Assembly: GCA_026003195.1 (NCBI GenBank)
Contig: BPGU01000008.1
Location: 1 to 34,567, forward strand
Length of the DNA: 34,567 nucleotides
Origin: Armatimonadota bacterium
GTDB lineage: Bacteria; Armatimonadota; HRBIN16
Direction of reading: 5' to 3'
In this document: piece by piece, positions 29,464-34,567 of the stretch
Layout of the letters: every line of letters starts with the position of its first letter
How positions within the stretch are numbered: the stretch's first letter is position 1
Made by a program: the position numbers and the translations under genes
Notes under the pieces: model-generated
What the model saw: only the letters and a program-made list of their open reading frames with translations
Database searches by the model: none
What the model was told of the DNA's origin: nothing

Positions 29464-29481
29464 TGTTCTGTCATCTAATAA

Positions 29482-29517
29482 GAGCCAGCCGAATGATACC
29501 CGGCTGGCTCTTGTTTT
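29482..29517 (+). terminator. Intrinsic terminator after the RHH gene
   Basis: GAGCCAGCCG (29482-29491) pairs with CGGCTGGCTC (29501-29510), loop nine bases, then TTGTTTT. Located between converging genes at 29463 and 29541, so it may serve both strands, though the minus side has a weaker T-tract. Confidence 0.85.
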
Positions 29518-29540
29518 GTGAGCAAAGTTCATCGTTCCCC

Positions 29541-30122
29541 CTACTCGTATTTACTATACCACTGGCGGAGGTTTTGACAATCTGCCTCCACCAGGGCATC
29601 ATTGGTCAGTAGTTCGGTATTTGCCATCGGCACTGACAGTGCCTCCGCGACTATAATCGCAGCACGCCAATGCCGATCTCCCACTGGTGGAAACCACTCC
29701 CACCGATGATAGGGTTCGACTTCTCGCCCTACCACGCGCCCGCGCGTCGCTCTGGCAACCACCGGCTGCCAGGGGTAGGGACGACAAACTTCTACCACAA
29801 TCTCCCACCCCTTGACGTGGTGGAAGAACCCGTCGGCCCGATACCTCCCATGCTGGGAGGTATGCTGCCAGCGGATGCCACCACCATCAACAAAATAGAG
29901 GGTTGGAGCGGTCACTCCCCACCCGGCTGCACCGGGGGAGGAATTTTCTCGCGTCCATGCATCAATTTCCCCGATCACCTTGTTAAGGTGTTCGGAGTTG
30001 CTCGGTGGGGTCTCGCCGAGCAACCGACGGGCAGTGTCATCGTCTAACGCTACCGTCCATTGATGGTAAAGGAAAAAACTGAGACGGTATATGTATCCCG
30101 TGAACTCTTCCCACATGTTCAT
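29541..30122 (-). CDS. Minus-strand accessory gene of unknown function
   Basis: 193 residues from ATG 30122, chosen because GGGAGGAAG lies eight bases upstream on the minus strand and the -10 at 30171-30176 is about 50 bases away; starts further upstream would precede the promoter. Trp/Tyr/Arg-rich, soluble, mixed fold: EFTGYIYRLSFFLYHQWTVA, APTLYFVDGGGIRWQHTSQH, VVEVCRPYPWQPVVARATRG, HRWEWFPPVGDRHWRA. The only gene besides the lysogeny module on this strand, it has its own promoter and terminator. It is probably cargo expressed independently of lytic growth. No family was recognised. Confidence 0.6.
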   Translation of the reverse strand: MNMWEEFTGYIYRLSFFLYHQWTVALDDDTARRLLGETPPSNSEHLNKVIGEIDAWTRENSSPGAAGWGVTAPTLYFVDGGGIRWQHTSQHGRYRADGFFHHVKGWEIVVEVCRPYPWQPVVARATRGRVVGREVEPYHRWEWFPPVGDRHWRAAIIVAEALSVPMANTELLTNDALVEADCQNLRQWYSKYE

Positions 30123-30170
30123 TCTATTCTTCCTCCCACCTGTTGGGGGTTTCTCTACCACTTCCACGTC

Positions 30171-30205
30171 TATTATACACATCCTTTGATGTCGCAGATG
30201 TCGCA
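30171..30205 (-). promoter_or_regulatory. Leftward promoter -10 with tandem 9-bp repeats over the -35 region
   Basis: On the minus strand GTGTATAAT has its TATAAT at 30176-30171. The place of a -35 (about 30194-30199) is covered by two direct copies of GATGTCGCA (30188-30196 and 30197-30205, plus-strand reading). No good -35 is visible, so the repeats may bind an activator or a repressor. Confidence 0.55.
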
Positions 30206-30322
30206 GCCTATGTTGTGCAATTGGATTGCAAGCATCGCCGCATGGCAGGTTCAATCCCCTTTGTGATGGCGGAAGGCAGCGAAAAAATTTTTGAAAATTT
30301 TCCCGAAGAAGCCTAAAAACTC

Positions 30323-30351
30323 TTGACTTTACACAAGAGAGTGTGTATAAT
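30323..30351 (+). promoter_or_regulatory. Rightward promoter (TTGACT, 17 bp, TATAAT)
   Basis: TTGACT 30323-30328, TATAAT 30346-30351, spacer 17, GTGTATAAT context. A- and T-tracts at 30284-30303 upstream could act as an UP element. Drives the operon 30431-31700. Confidence 0.85.
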
Positions 30352-30373
30352 AGAAGTGAAAGTAGTAAAGAAA

Positions 30374-30424
30374 CCCCCAGCCGGGCGGGGGTGATACAAA
30401 TAGCCCGGCATCCGAAGAGGGGGG
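30374..30424 (+). promoter_or_regulatory. Leader with mutually exclusive hairpins
   Basis: CCCCC (30374-30378) can pair with GGGGG (30387-30391) around AGCCGGGC; alternatively GCCGGGC (30380-30386) pairs with GCCCGGC (30403-30409). The two share bases. The C-run can also pair with the G-run ribosome-binding site (about 30418-30424) before ATG 30431. This fits a translational switch. Confidence 0.5.
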
Positions 30425-30430
30425 ATAGAG

Positions 30431-30874
30431 ATGAGACGAAGAAAGGGCACTAACGATGACCGCCCAAGGCAGTTCACGAAAGAACTGCCTGAGTCTGATT
30501 ACTACCTCTCCGTGACCGATAAGCACTCCGGAAGGTATCCCTGCACCGGCGGGGACTACGGATACGGGCGCGACCTGTATCCTGTGACCGATGTGCAGGG
30601 ACAAATTACCGGCGCCGTGGTCCGCTACTGGACCACGGCGTGGTTAGATTTCTGTGGTCACCGTGGGGAGTTTCAGCAGTGCTCCCCATGGTGTCAGTAT
30701 GAGATAGTGCCCATCGAGAACCTCGACGAAGAGGTCCGGGAGGCACTGCTCCGTGGCGATGAACGTTACGACGCAACCGGGCACTCGTACTCAGAGTGCC
30801 TGGTCGACGGGGGATGCATCTACTGCTACCCCTGTTACCATGAGGAGTGCTACGATTACTACGACCGGGAGTGA
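30431..30874 (+). CDS. Cys-rich hypothetical protein, first gene of the regulatory operon
   Basis: 147 residues, G-rich ribosome-binding site. Strongly hydrophilic, with many Asp, Glu, Tyr and Cys. A segment FCGHRGEFQQCSPWC (about 88-102) and a C-terminal SECLVDGGCIYCYPCYHEEC cluster suggest one or two zinc sites. N-terminus is basic (MRRRKGTNDDRPRQFTKEL). I recognise no family. It shares the operon with the next two genes; its stop overlaps a GTG start (GTGA). A regulatory or host-interaction protein is a guess. Confidence 0.6.
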   Translation: MRRRKGTNDDRPRQFTKELPESDYYLSVTDKHSGRYPCTGGDYGYGRDLYPVTDVQGQITGAVVRYWTTAWLDFCGHRGEFQQCSPWCQYEIVPIENLDEEVREALLRGDERYDATGHSYSECLVDGGCIYCYPCYHEECYDYYDRE

Positions 30875-31071
30875 CCGCACCACTTCCCATGTTGTCCCTG
30901 CTGGGCACGTCGTATCTCAACCAGGCTCTTTCTGGCAAGCTTTGTGTGGGGCATCTGTTGCCCTACTGTCGCGAACTGGTGGAGGGTGGCTTCGTCCAGC
31001 GACTGGACGGCGTGACGCTGCGGACAGTAGAGAAGAAAGCAGGCAGCGCAGAGCTGGTGGTGGTTAAGTGA
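30871..31071 (+). CDS. Small hypothetical protein between regulatory genes
   Basis: 66 residues from GTG 30871, which overlaps the preceding stop; ATG 30889 is an alternative (60 residues). The sequence LGTSYLNQALSGKLCVGHLL followed by a basic strand pattern (RLDGVTLRTVEKKAG) fits a small alpha/beta or wHTH-like fold, but this is weak. Its stop overlaps the next ATG (TGATG). Translational coupling with both neighbours suggests the three genes work together. Confidence 0.5.
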   Translation: MTAPLPMLSLLGTSYLNQALSGKLCVGHLLPYCRELVEGGFVQRLDGVTLRTVEKKAGSAELVVVK

Positions 31072-31700
31072 TGACGCTTTCTGCACTCGCAGCGTCTTGT
31101 GGTATTGGTGTCCCTGGCGACCAGAACGGGCACTGCACTGTCTGTGGGGCGTTTGTTGCAGACGGACACCCGCCCGTTTTTGGTGACAAATTCACCAGTT
31201 GGCAGCACTTGCAAACATTTTCGGATGCTGTGCTCTGCCCGCCATGTCACGAGATGCTGAACAACCCGCAGTGGCGTCGTTCGCACTGGATGCTCTCTCC
31301 CCCCGAAGGGGTGCGGTGGTTGCAGCGCAGTGAAATCAGGCAACTGGTTCGTATACCGCCATCTCCCCCTTATGCGCTATATACCACCGCATCCTTCAAA
31401 AAGCATGGCTGGATTGTATTGCAGCAACATGTGAACTTTGACACCAGCGTTCTGCGCTTCGCGTGGGACGAACAGGTCTTCGCCGTGCAGCGATCTGAAC
31501 TGTTAGAAATGCTGGATTTTGTGGAAGCATTGCTTGCGCGTGGGTGGGGGCGCAAGGAACTGGCTTCCGAGTGGAAACTGCAGCACGTTTCGCAAGAACC
31601 TGAACGATACAGACGCTGGAAGTCGTTCAGACTACATCCCGTGTGGTTGTGGGTGGTCTGGTGTGCGAGATGCGAAGCAAACGAGTTGACTCTTTTCTGA
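31071..31700 (+). CDS. Csf1-like zinc-finger protein (type IV CRISPR large-subunit family), orphan
   Basis: 209 residues (GTG 31068 or ATG 31071). N-terminal zinc site: CTVCG (Cys22, 25) and CPPC (Cys56, 59), with FTSWQHLQTFSDAVL between them. Then EGVRWLQRSEIRQLV, PPSPPYALYTTASFKKHGW (about 96-114), 'NFDTSVLRFAWDEQVF', and a helical end. The order 'CxxCG, FT.W....SD.VC..C, eG.rwl...eir.l....P.PPy, QKH-like, N.......F' is the pattern I know from Csf1 of type IV CRISPR systems. No other cas gene or CRISPR array is present. It lies directly before the late promoter, where lambdoid late regulators sit. Family call by pattern only. Confidence 0.55.
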   Translation: MTLSALAASCGIGVPGDQNGHCTVCGAFVADGHPPVFGDKFTSWQHLQTFSDAVLCPPCHEMLNNPQWRRSHWMLSPPEGVRWLQRSEIRQLVRIPPSPPYALYTTASFKKHGWIVLQQHVNFDTSVLRFAWDEQVFAVQRSELLEMLDFVEALLARGWGRKELASEWKLQHVSQEPERYRRWKSFRLHPVWLWVVWCARCEANELTLF

Positions 31701-31705
31701 TGGCA

Positions 31706-31734
31706 TTGATATGTCGTCTGGAGGGGTGTATAAT
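31706..31734 (+). promoter_or_regulatory. Late promoter A (TTGATA, 17 bp, TATAAT)
   Basis: TTGATA 31706-31711 and TATAAT 31729-31734, spacer 17. The -35 begins five bases after the Csf1-like gene's stop. The leader contains GCTGG (31745-31749) and TGAT (31753-31756) ahead of a terminator hairpin, like the leader of the promoter at 4996. Confidence 0.85.
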
Positions 31735-31761
31735 ATTATTAGACGCTGGGTCTGATAGACA

Positions 31762-31795
31762 GGCGCGTGACAACACGTTGTCACGCGCCGTTTTT
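31762..31795 (+). terminator. Strong terminator between late promoter A and the portal gene
   Basis: GGCGCGTGACAAC (31762-31774) and GTTGTCACGCGCC (31777-31789) form a 13-bp perfect inverted repeat (effective stem 11 bp with loop six), followed by G and TTTTT. It begins about 20 bases after the expected transcript start and 15 bases before the portal gene. Confidence 0.85.
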
Positions 31796-31809
31796 GTTAG
31801 GTGATGAAG

Positions 31810-33162
31810 ATGCGCACGCGACCGCAGATGGGACAATTAGGGCGAACGGGCACGATGCGTTTGATGCCGTTCTTGGCGCAGCGTGAAGGCGGGCGCATCA
31901 TTGCGTATCGCACGGACACCATTACGATTGACGAACTCGACCGTGTGCGTCAGGACCCGGTTATACGCTCTTCTTTGTTCCTCATGAAGTTGCCCATCTT
32001 GCGAAGCGATTGGAACGTGCTCTGCGATGACGAGGAGATAGCTACGTTCTGCCAGCGTGTGCTTCAACCACACATACGCAGCATTCTTTGGAACCTATTG
32101 ACCGCGTTGGATTTCGGCTTTTCCATCCAAGAGATTGTGTGGACAAGCGATGACGTGACAGCGACGGTGGGACTAGCAAACGCCCCAGATATGCGCAATC
32201 TGGTTTTCAGGGACGCTTGGGTGATTCAGAGGCTCGCACCGTTAGACCCGCAATTTGTCTATCCGTTGGTAGATGCGTTTGGCAATTTTGCCGGTGCAAA
32301 GCAGCTGCTGGATGGCACGGTGATAGAAGCCGAGAAGCTTATCCACTGGGCAGCGAATGCAGAGTTCAATGAAGTGTATGGCAACCCAGCCATCAAAGCG
32401 GCCATTCCCTTTTGGGAGTTGAAACAACGTGCGCTGGAAGACGCTGCGCTTTTCCATAACATTTACGCCGTGCCTACGAAGAAAGGGTTCGCACCGCCGG
32501 GGCAGATAGAAGTAGGGATTGATGGCGATGGGAACCCCATCATGGAAGACAACATGCAGTATCTACAGGCGTTGCTGGAAGAGTTGCAATCTGCGCACAA
32601 CATCGTATTGCCAAGCACTTCGTTGGATGGCGGTCGTGTTTGGGATGTGGAAGCGTTTGACGTCCCGCCCCCCATTGATTACACAGAGTGGATTTCGTTT
32701 TTGGATCAGCAGATGCGTTTGAGTATGGGTGTGCCACAGTTGGCGGTCACCACCAGCGAGACGGGGACATACAATTTGGGGGTGGCGCAAGTAGACTTAT
32801 TCATCGACAACGAGATGGCTTATGTGGCGCAGATAGAAGAAGTGTTGACAAACCAACTGTTGAGCAAATTGGTTGCTTATAACTTTGGCTCAATGGCGCC
32901 ACCGGCGAAGTTGGTGATGCGACTGGACAATTTGTTTGTGAAGCAACTGGTTCAAGGGATGTTGCAACAGATGGCGCAAGGACTCCCAGTGCGAACCGCG
33001 TCGGGTGCTCTGCTTGTGCCAGACTGGGCAAAGATCGCGGAAGATGTCGGAGTGCCCGTTATGGTGATGGAAGAGCTTCCTTACGAGGAGGAAACACAAA
33101 ATGTGGAAGTCGCTGCTGAACACACTGAAGAGAGCACTAACTTTGCCGGCGAGATACAATAG
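31810..33162 (+). CDS. Portal protein (Mu gp29/DUF935-like)
   Basis: 450 residues from ATG 31810 (AGGTGA five bases upstream; GTG 31801 and ATG 31804 also in frame). Features of the DUF935 portal family: LDRVRQDPVIRSSLFLMKLP near 40-60, ALDFGFSIQEIVW near 97-109, the LIHWAANAEFNEVYGNPAIK block (about 178-197, typically 'f..h..... yG.s.lr'), and FLDQQMRLSMGVPQLAVTTS near 297-316. A dodecameric portal forms the DNA entry vertex and binds terminase. It heads late region A, whereas terminase genes end late region B. Confidence 0.85.
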   Translation: MRTRPQMGQLGRTGTMRLMPFLAQREGGRIIAYRTDTITIDELDRVRQDPVIRSSLFLMKLPILRSDWNVLCDDEEIATFCQRVLQPHIRSILWNLLTALDFGFSIQEIVWTSDDVTATVGLANAPDMRNLVFRDAWVIQRLAPLDPQFVYPLVDAFGNFAGAKQLLDGTVIEAEKLIHWAANAEFNEVYGNPAIKAAIPFWELKQRALEDAALFHNIYAVPTKKGFAPPGQIEVGIDGDGNPIMEDNMQYLQALLEELQSAHNIVLPSTSLDGGRVWDVEAFDVPPPIDYTEWISFLDQQMRLSMGVPQLAVTTSETGTYNLGVAQVDLFIDNEMAYVAQIEEVLTNQLLSKLVAYNFGSMAPPAKLVMRLDNLFVKQLVQGMLQQMAQGLPVRTASGALLVPDWAKIAEDVGVPVMVMEELPYEEETQNVEVAAEHTEESTNFAGEIQ

Positions 33163-33343
33163 CGTCTCGGATGTTAGAAGCGACCCGGCGGGGGCAATAG
33201 CGCATTTGCAAGACGTTGTACGCTCGTTGCAGTTCTATGTCTCCATCGTTGGCAAACCCGAAGCGTACGACACGCTCAGTACCATTTACAAACTCTGCGA
33301 CGTGCTCCGAGCGCAGTTGGAGGACAGACATGATGAAAGTTAG
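33101..33343 (+). CDS. Small hypothetical protein overlapping the portal gene
   Basis: 80 residues; ATG 33101 with GAGGAGGAAA upstream, in another frame of the portal 3' end (62-base overlap). A basic amphipathic start (MWKSLLNTLKRALTLPARYN) and a helical body (AIAHLQDVVRSLQFYVSIVG, LSTIYKLCDVLRAQLED). No membrane span. The stop overlaps the start of the exported protein gene. Role unknown. Confidence 0.6.
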   Translation: MWKSLLNTLKRALTLPARYNSVSDVRSDPAGAIAHLQDVVRSLQFYVSIVGKPEAYDTLSTIYKLCDVLRAQLEDRHDES

Positions 33344-33776
33344 CATGTCCATTGCAGTGTTGGTTGCGTTGATATGTGCAGTCAGCGCATCGGCGCAGAA
33401 CACTGCCCCGACGAACGATCTTGTGGTTTCTTTGTCACTTGCGCCAACCAAAGTGCGCTCTGGGCAGTCTGCGAAAGTGTTCATTGGTTTGCGCAACCCG
33501 CGCGTCAATCAAACCGTGCAGTTACAGGCGACGGCAACGTACACAGACAGCGCAGGCGTGCAGAGAACCGTCACCAGCAACGTGGTGACGCTGACCATCG
33601 ACTACTCGCTACCCGTGCGCATCAGCATCCCTGCCGACGCCGTGAGGTTAGTTCCTGGCACACCAAAGTTTGATGGCGTACCAATACAGCCGGCAAGTGC
33701 CGGTGGCATCGACTTCGACGTGGTGCTGCCGGGCGACGGTCAAGACCACACGCTGGAGATGGAGGTAACACGATGA
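33330..33776 (+). CDS. Exported Ig-like protein with signal peptide
   Basis: 148 residues from ATG 33330 (GGAGG upstream; ATG 33333 also possible). N-terminal signal peptide: MMKVSMSIAVLVALICAVSA ending SA-QN, a good signal peptidase I site near residue 23-24. The mature part is a beta-sandwich-like domain (LAPTKVRSGQSAKVFIGLRN, VQLQATATYTDSAGVQRTVT). It is the first part of the lysis cassette. It may act in the envelope, for example during lysis or in exclusion. No cysteines or lipobox, so it is probably periplasmic or extracellular rather than a lipoprotein. Confidence 0.65.
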   Translation: MMKVSMSIAVLVALICAVSASAQNTAPTNDLVVSLSLAPTKVRSGQSAKVFIGLRNPRVNQTVQLQATATYTDSAGVQRTVTSNVVTLTIDYSLPVRISIPADAVRLVPGTPKFDGVPIQPASAGGIDFDVVLPGDGQDHTLEMEVTR

Positions 33777-33871
33777 CGCTGGCAGTGATAGGCGCGTTCC
33801 TTCTCGGCTTCATCTTCGGGTTCGTGGTATCCGCGCTGTTCGTCTTCAGCGAGGAGGGAAGCGTAGAGTGA
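33773..33871 (+). CDS. 32-residue single-span membrane protein (holin or lysis accessory)
   Basis: ATG 33773 overlaps the previous stop (ATGA); stop at 33871 overlaps the endolysin GTG (GTGA). A single hydrophobic helix (MTLAVIGAFLLGFIFGFVVS and on) with a short acidic tail (SEEGSVE). Being locked between an exported protein and the endolysin suggests a lysis function such as a small holin or regulator. GGAGGTAA precedes it. Confidence 0.6.
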   Translation: MTLAVIGAFLLGFIFGFVVSALFVFSEEGSVE

Positions 33872-34347
33872 CTGCGGTCAAGACCGCATCGGTCACTTCG
33901 CGTGACCATCTGCTGGACGACCCGCGTGTGAACGCCGTCGCACGCAGGAAGTTCCTTGCCGTGCTCGCCGATGTGCGCGGGCACGGGCTTCCGCTGCTCG
34001 TGTGGGAGGTATATCGCAGCAGAGAGAAGCAACGGGCATTGTACGCGCAGGGGCGCAGTGACGAACAGCTGCGCAAGGTGGGCTATACCGAACAGGAACT
34101 GAAGCTGTACCGCGGATGGGGCTATACTGCAGATAAGCCCATCGTCACGAAGATAATCAACCCTGCGTACCACGGCACAGGCAGGGCAATGGACTGCTGC
34201 TGGCTGGTCAATAACAAGCCTACTTGGGACGTGCCGTTAGAATGGTGGCAGAAGTACGGCAGCAGTGCGAAGGCGCACGGGCTGACATGGGGCGGGGACT
34301 GGAAGATGCGGGATTATGCCCACGTGCAGTGGGATGGGAAGGAGTAA
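33868..34347 (+). CDS. Endolysin, M15 peptidase (VanY/L-Ala-D-Glu type)
   Basis: 159 residues from GTG 33868 (GAGGAGGGAAG upstream). Zinc ligands of the M15 family are visible: His102 and Asp109 in YHGTGRAMD, His152 in AHVQW. A YRSREKQRALYAQGRS helix-turn (about 49-64) is the conserved substrate-side segment. There is no signal peptide, so a holin is required for release. It cleaves peptide cross-bridges or stems of peptidoglycan; precise bond (D-Ala-D-Ala or L-Ala-D-Glu) cannot be told from sequence. In the same cluster as the one-span protein at 33773. Confidence 0.85.
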   Translation: MTAVKTASVTSRDHLLDDPRVNAVARRKFLAVLADVRGHGLPLLVWEVYRSREKQRALYAQGRSDEQLRKVGYTEQELKLYRGWGYTADKPIVTKIINPAYHGTGRAMDCCWLVNNKPTWDVPLEWWQKYGSSAKAHGLTWGGDWKMRDYAHVQWDGKE

Positions 34348-34353
34348 CGCAAG

Positions 34354-34567
34354 ATGCGGATGACAACCGCTTTGGGGTGGAATGTTGGTGCTAATGCTTC
34401 AAACATCACCTTAAACACCGGCAGTGCCAATCTAGCAGCTGTTTCATTCGTGGCACTGGGCGCGACGGTCAGTGACATTTATGTGCCCATTACTGGTGTT
34501 GGTGGTGGTGGAGTACCAGCAGGTTATCTCCGTTGCCGGATTGTGCCAGAAGATACAGCGAACAACT
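34354..34567 (+). CDS. Tail fibre/appendage protein, N-terminal part (continues at base 1)
   Basis: 71 codons plus one base; GGAAGGAG before the ATG at good spacing. The sequence (MRMTTALGWNVGANASNITL, then SFVALGATVSDIYVPITGVG and YLRCRIVPEDTANN) is beta-rich and Gly/Thr-rich. The remaining single base t plus tc at the left edge makes Phe, and the frame continues to 875 without a stop. The start of a 362-residue appendage protein directly after the endolysin. Confidence 0.7.
   Translation, partial: MRMTTALGWNVGANASNITLNTGSANLAAVSFVALGATVSDIYVPITGVGGGGVPAGYLRCRIVPEDTANN

Larger units (their letters stand above)
30123..30430. promoter_or_regulatory. Divergent control region (308 bases, no gene)
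   Basis: Contains the leftward promoter for 29541-30122, tandem 9-bp repeats (30188-30205), an inverted repeat TGCAAT-TGG-ATTGCA (30216-30230), an AT-rich tract (about 30284-30303, A and T runs) and the rightward promoter with structured leader for the gene at 30431. No coding frame with start and ribosome-binding site was seen. Confidence 0.7.
1..34567. mobile_element. Complete temperate siphovirus-type phage genome, circular or circularly permuted
   Basis: Large terminase, portal, head protease, major capsid protein, tail tube, tape measure, endolysin, repressor, serine recombinase and replication initiator each occur once. A single open frame spans the join between the last and first base. 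There is no tail sheath gene, which argues for a long non-contractile tail, and no Mu-type transposase. No host-like flanking genes are seen. A terminally redundant linear genome assembled as a circle, or an excised circular prophage, would look the same. Confidence 0.85.

Noticed and set aside
30245-30262. tRNA-like T-arm (GGTTCAATCC)
   Set aside because: The flanking bases do not form a five-pair T stem, and no acceptor or anticodon stem could be drawn around it on either strand. Treated as chance, though an attachment core cannot be excluded.
30431-31700. A full type IV CRISPR locus around the Csf1-like gene
   Set aside because: No second Cas-like protein, helicase or repeat-spacer array was seen in the neighbourhood or elsewhere in the window; only the single gene shows the resemblance.
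31686-31734. TTGACT (31686) as -35 of late promoter A
   Set aside because: Distance to TATAAT is 37 bases; TTGATA at 31706 has the correct 17-base spacing.

Overview
The window looks like a complete genome of a temperate tailed bacteriophage (or its excised circular form), not a slice of a chromosome. The reading frame that starts at 34354 runs off the right edge. It continues in frame, with no stop, into the frame that enters at the left edge and ends at 875. Joining base 34567 to base 1 therefore restores one 362-codon tail gene. All expected phage modules are present once. The host is a bacterium using canonical GGAGGTGA ribosome-binding sites and sigma70-type promoters (TTGAnn, 17-18 bp, TATAAT, usually within GTGTATAAT). 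I cannot name the host from sequence alone.

Layout on the circle. (1) Late region A, 31706 to 34567 and on through 1-4991: a promoter with a terminator hairpin right behind it, a Mu gp29-like portal, a lysis cassette (exported protein, one-span membrane protein, M15 peptidase endolysin), tail fibre and appendage genes, a tail-assembly-chaperone-like gene with a probable -1 frameshift, a Mu F-like head protein and small connector genes. (2) Late region B, 4996-19070: a second promoter followed by two hairpins, a small two-span membrane protein, a Mu I-like protease/scaffold, a decoration protein, the major capsid protein, connector genes, a Mu G-like tail completion protein, tail tube, tape measure, tail hub, tail spike, and small and large terminase. 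(3) Lysogeny module on the minus strand, 19048-19955: a short HTH repressor and a zinc-ribbon membrane protein, with an operator/promoter region at 19956-20111. (4) Early operon, 20036-29006: a Cro-like HTH gene, many small zinc-binding proteins, an ssDNA-annealing recombinase, a ParB-methyltransferase fusion overlapping a PD-(D/E)XK-like nuclease, a large serine recombinase, a replication initiator carrying iterons, and a VRR-NUC nuclease, closed by a strong terminator. (5) Two independently transcribed cargo-like genes, 29077-29463 (+) and 29541-30122 (-). (6) A small regulatory operon, 30323-31700, ending in a zinc-finger protein that resembles Csf1 of type IV CRISPR systems.

How it may work. 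The head genes follow the Mu pattern (portal, F, I, capsid, G), but there is no sheath gene and no transposase. A siphovirus that integrates by a serine recombinase is the simplest reading. The repressor and Cro-like protein probably decide between lysogeny and the early operon. The early operon supplies replication and recombination. The 30431-31700 operon sits where late regulators sit in lambdoid phages, directly before the late promoter. Both late promoters share a leader element and run straight into terminator hairpins, as in the lambda pR'-tR' arrangement, so late expression may depend on antitermination. The Csf1-like protein is the positional candidate for that regulator. This last point is inference and is the most interesting hypothesis in the window.
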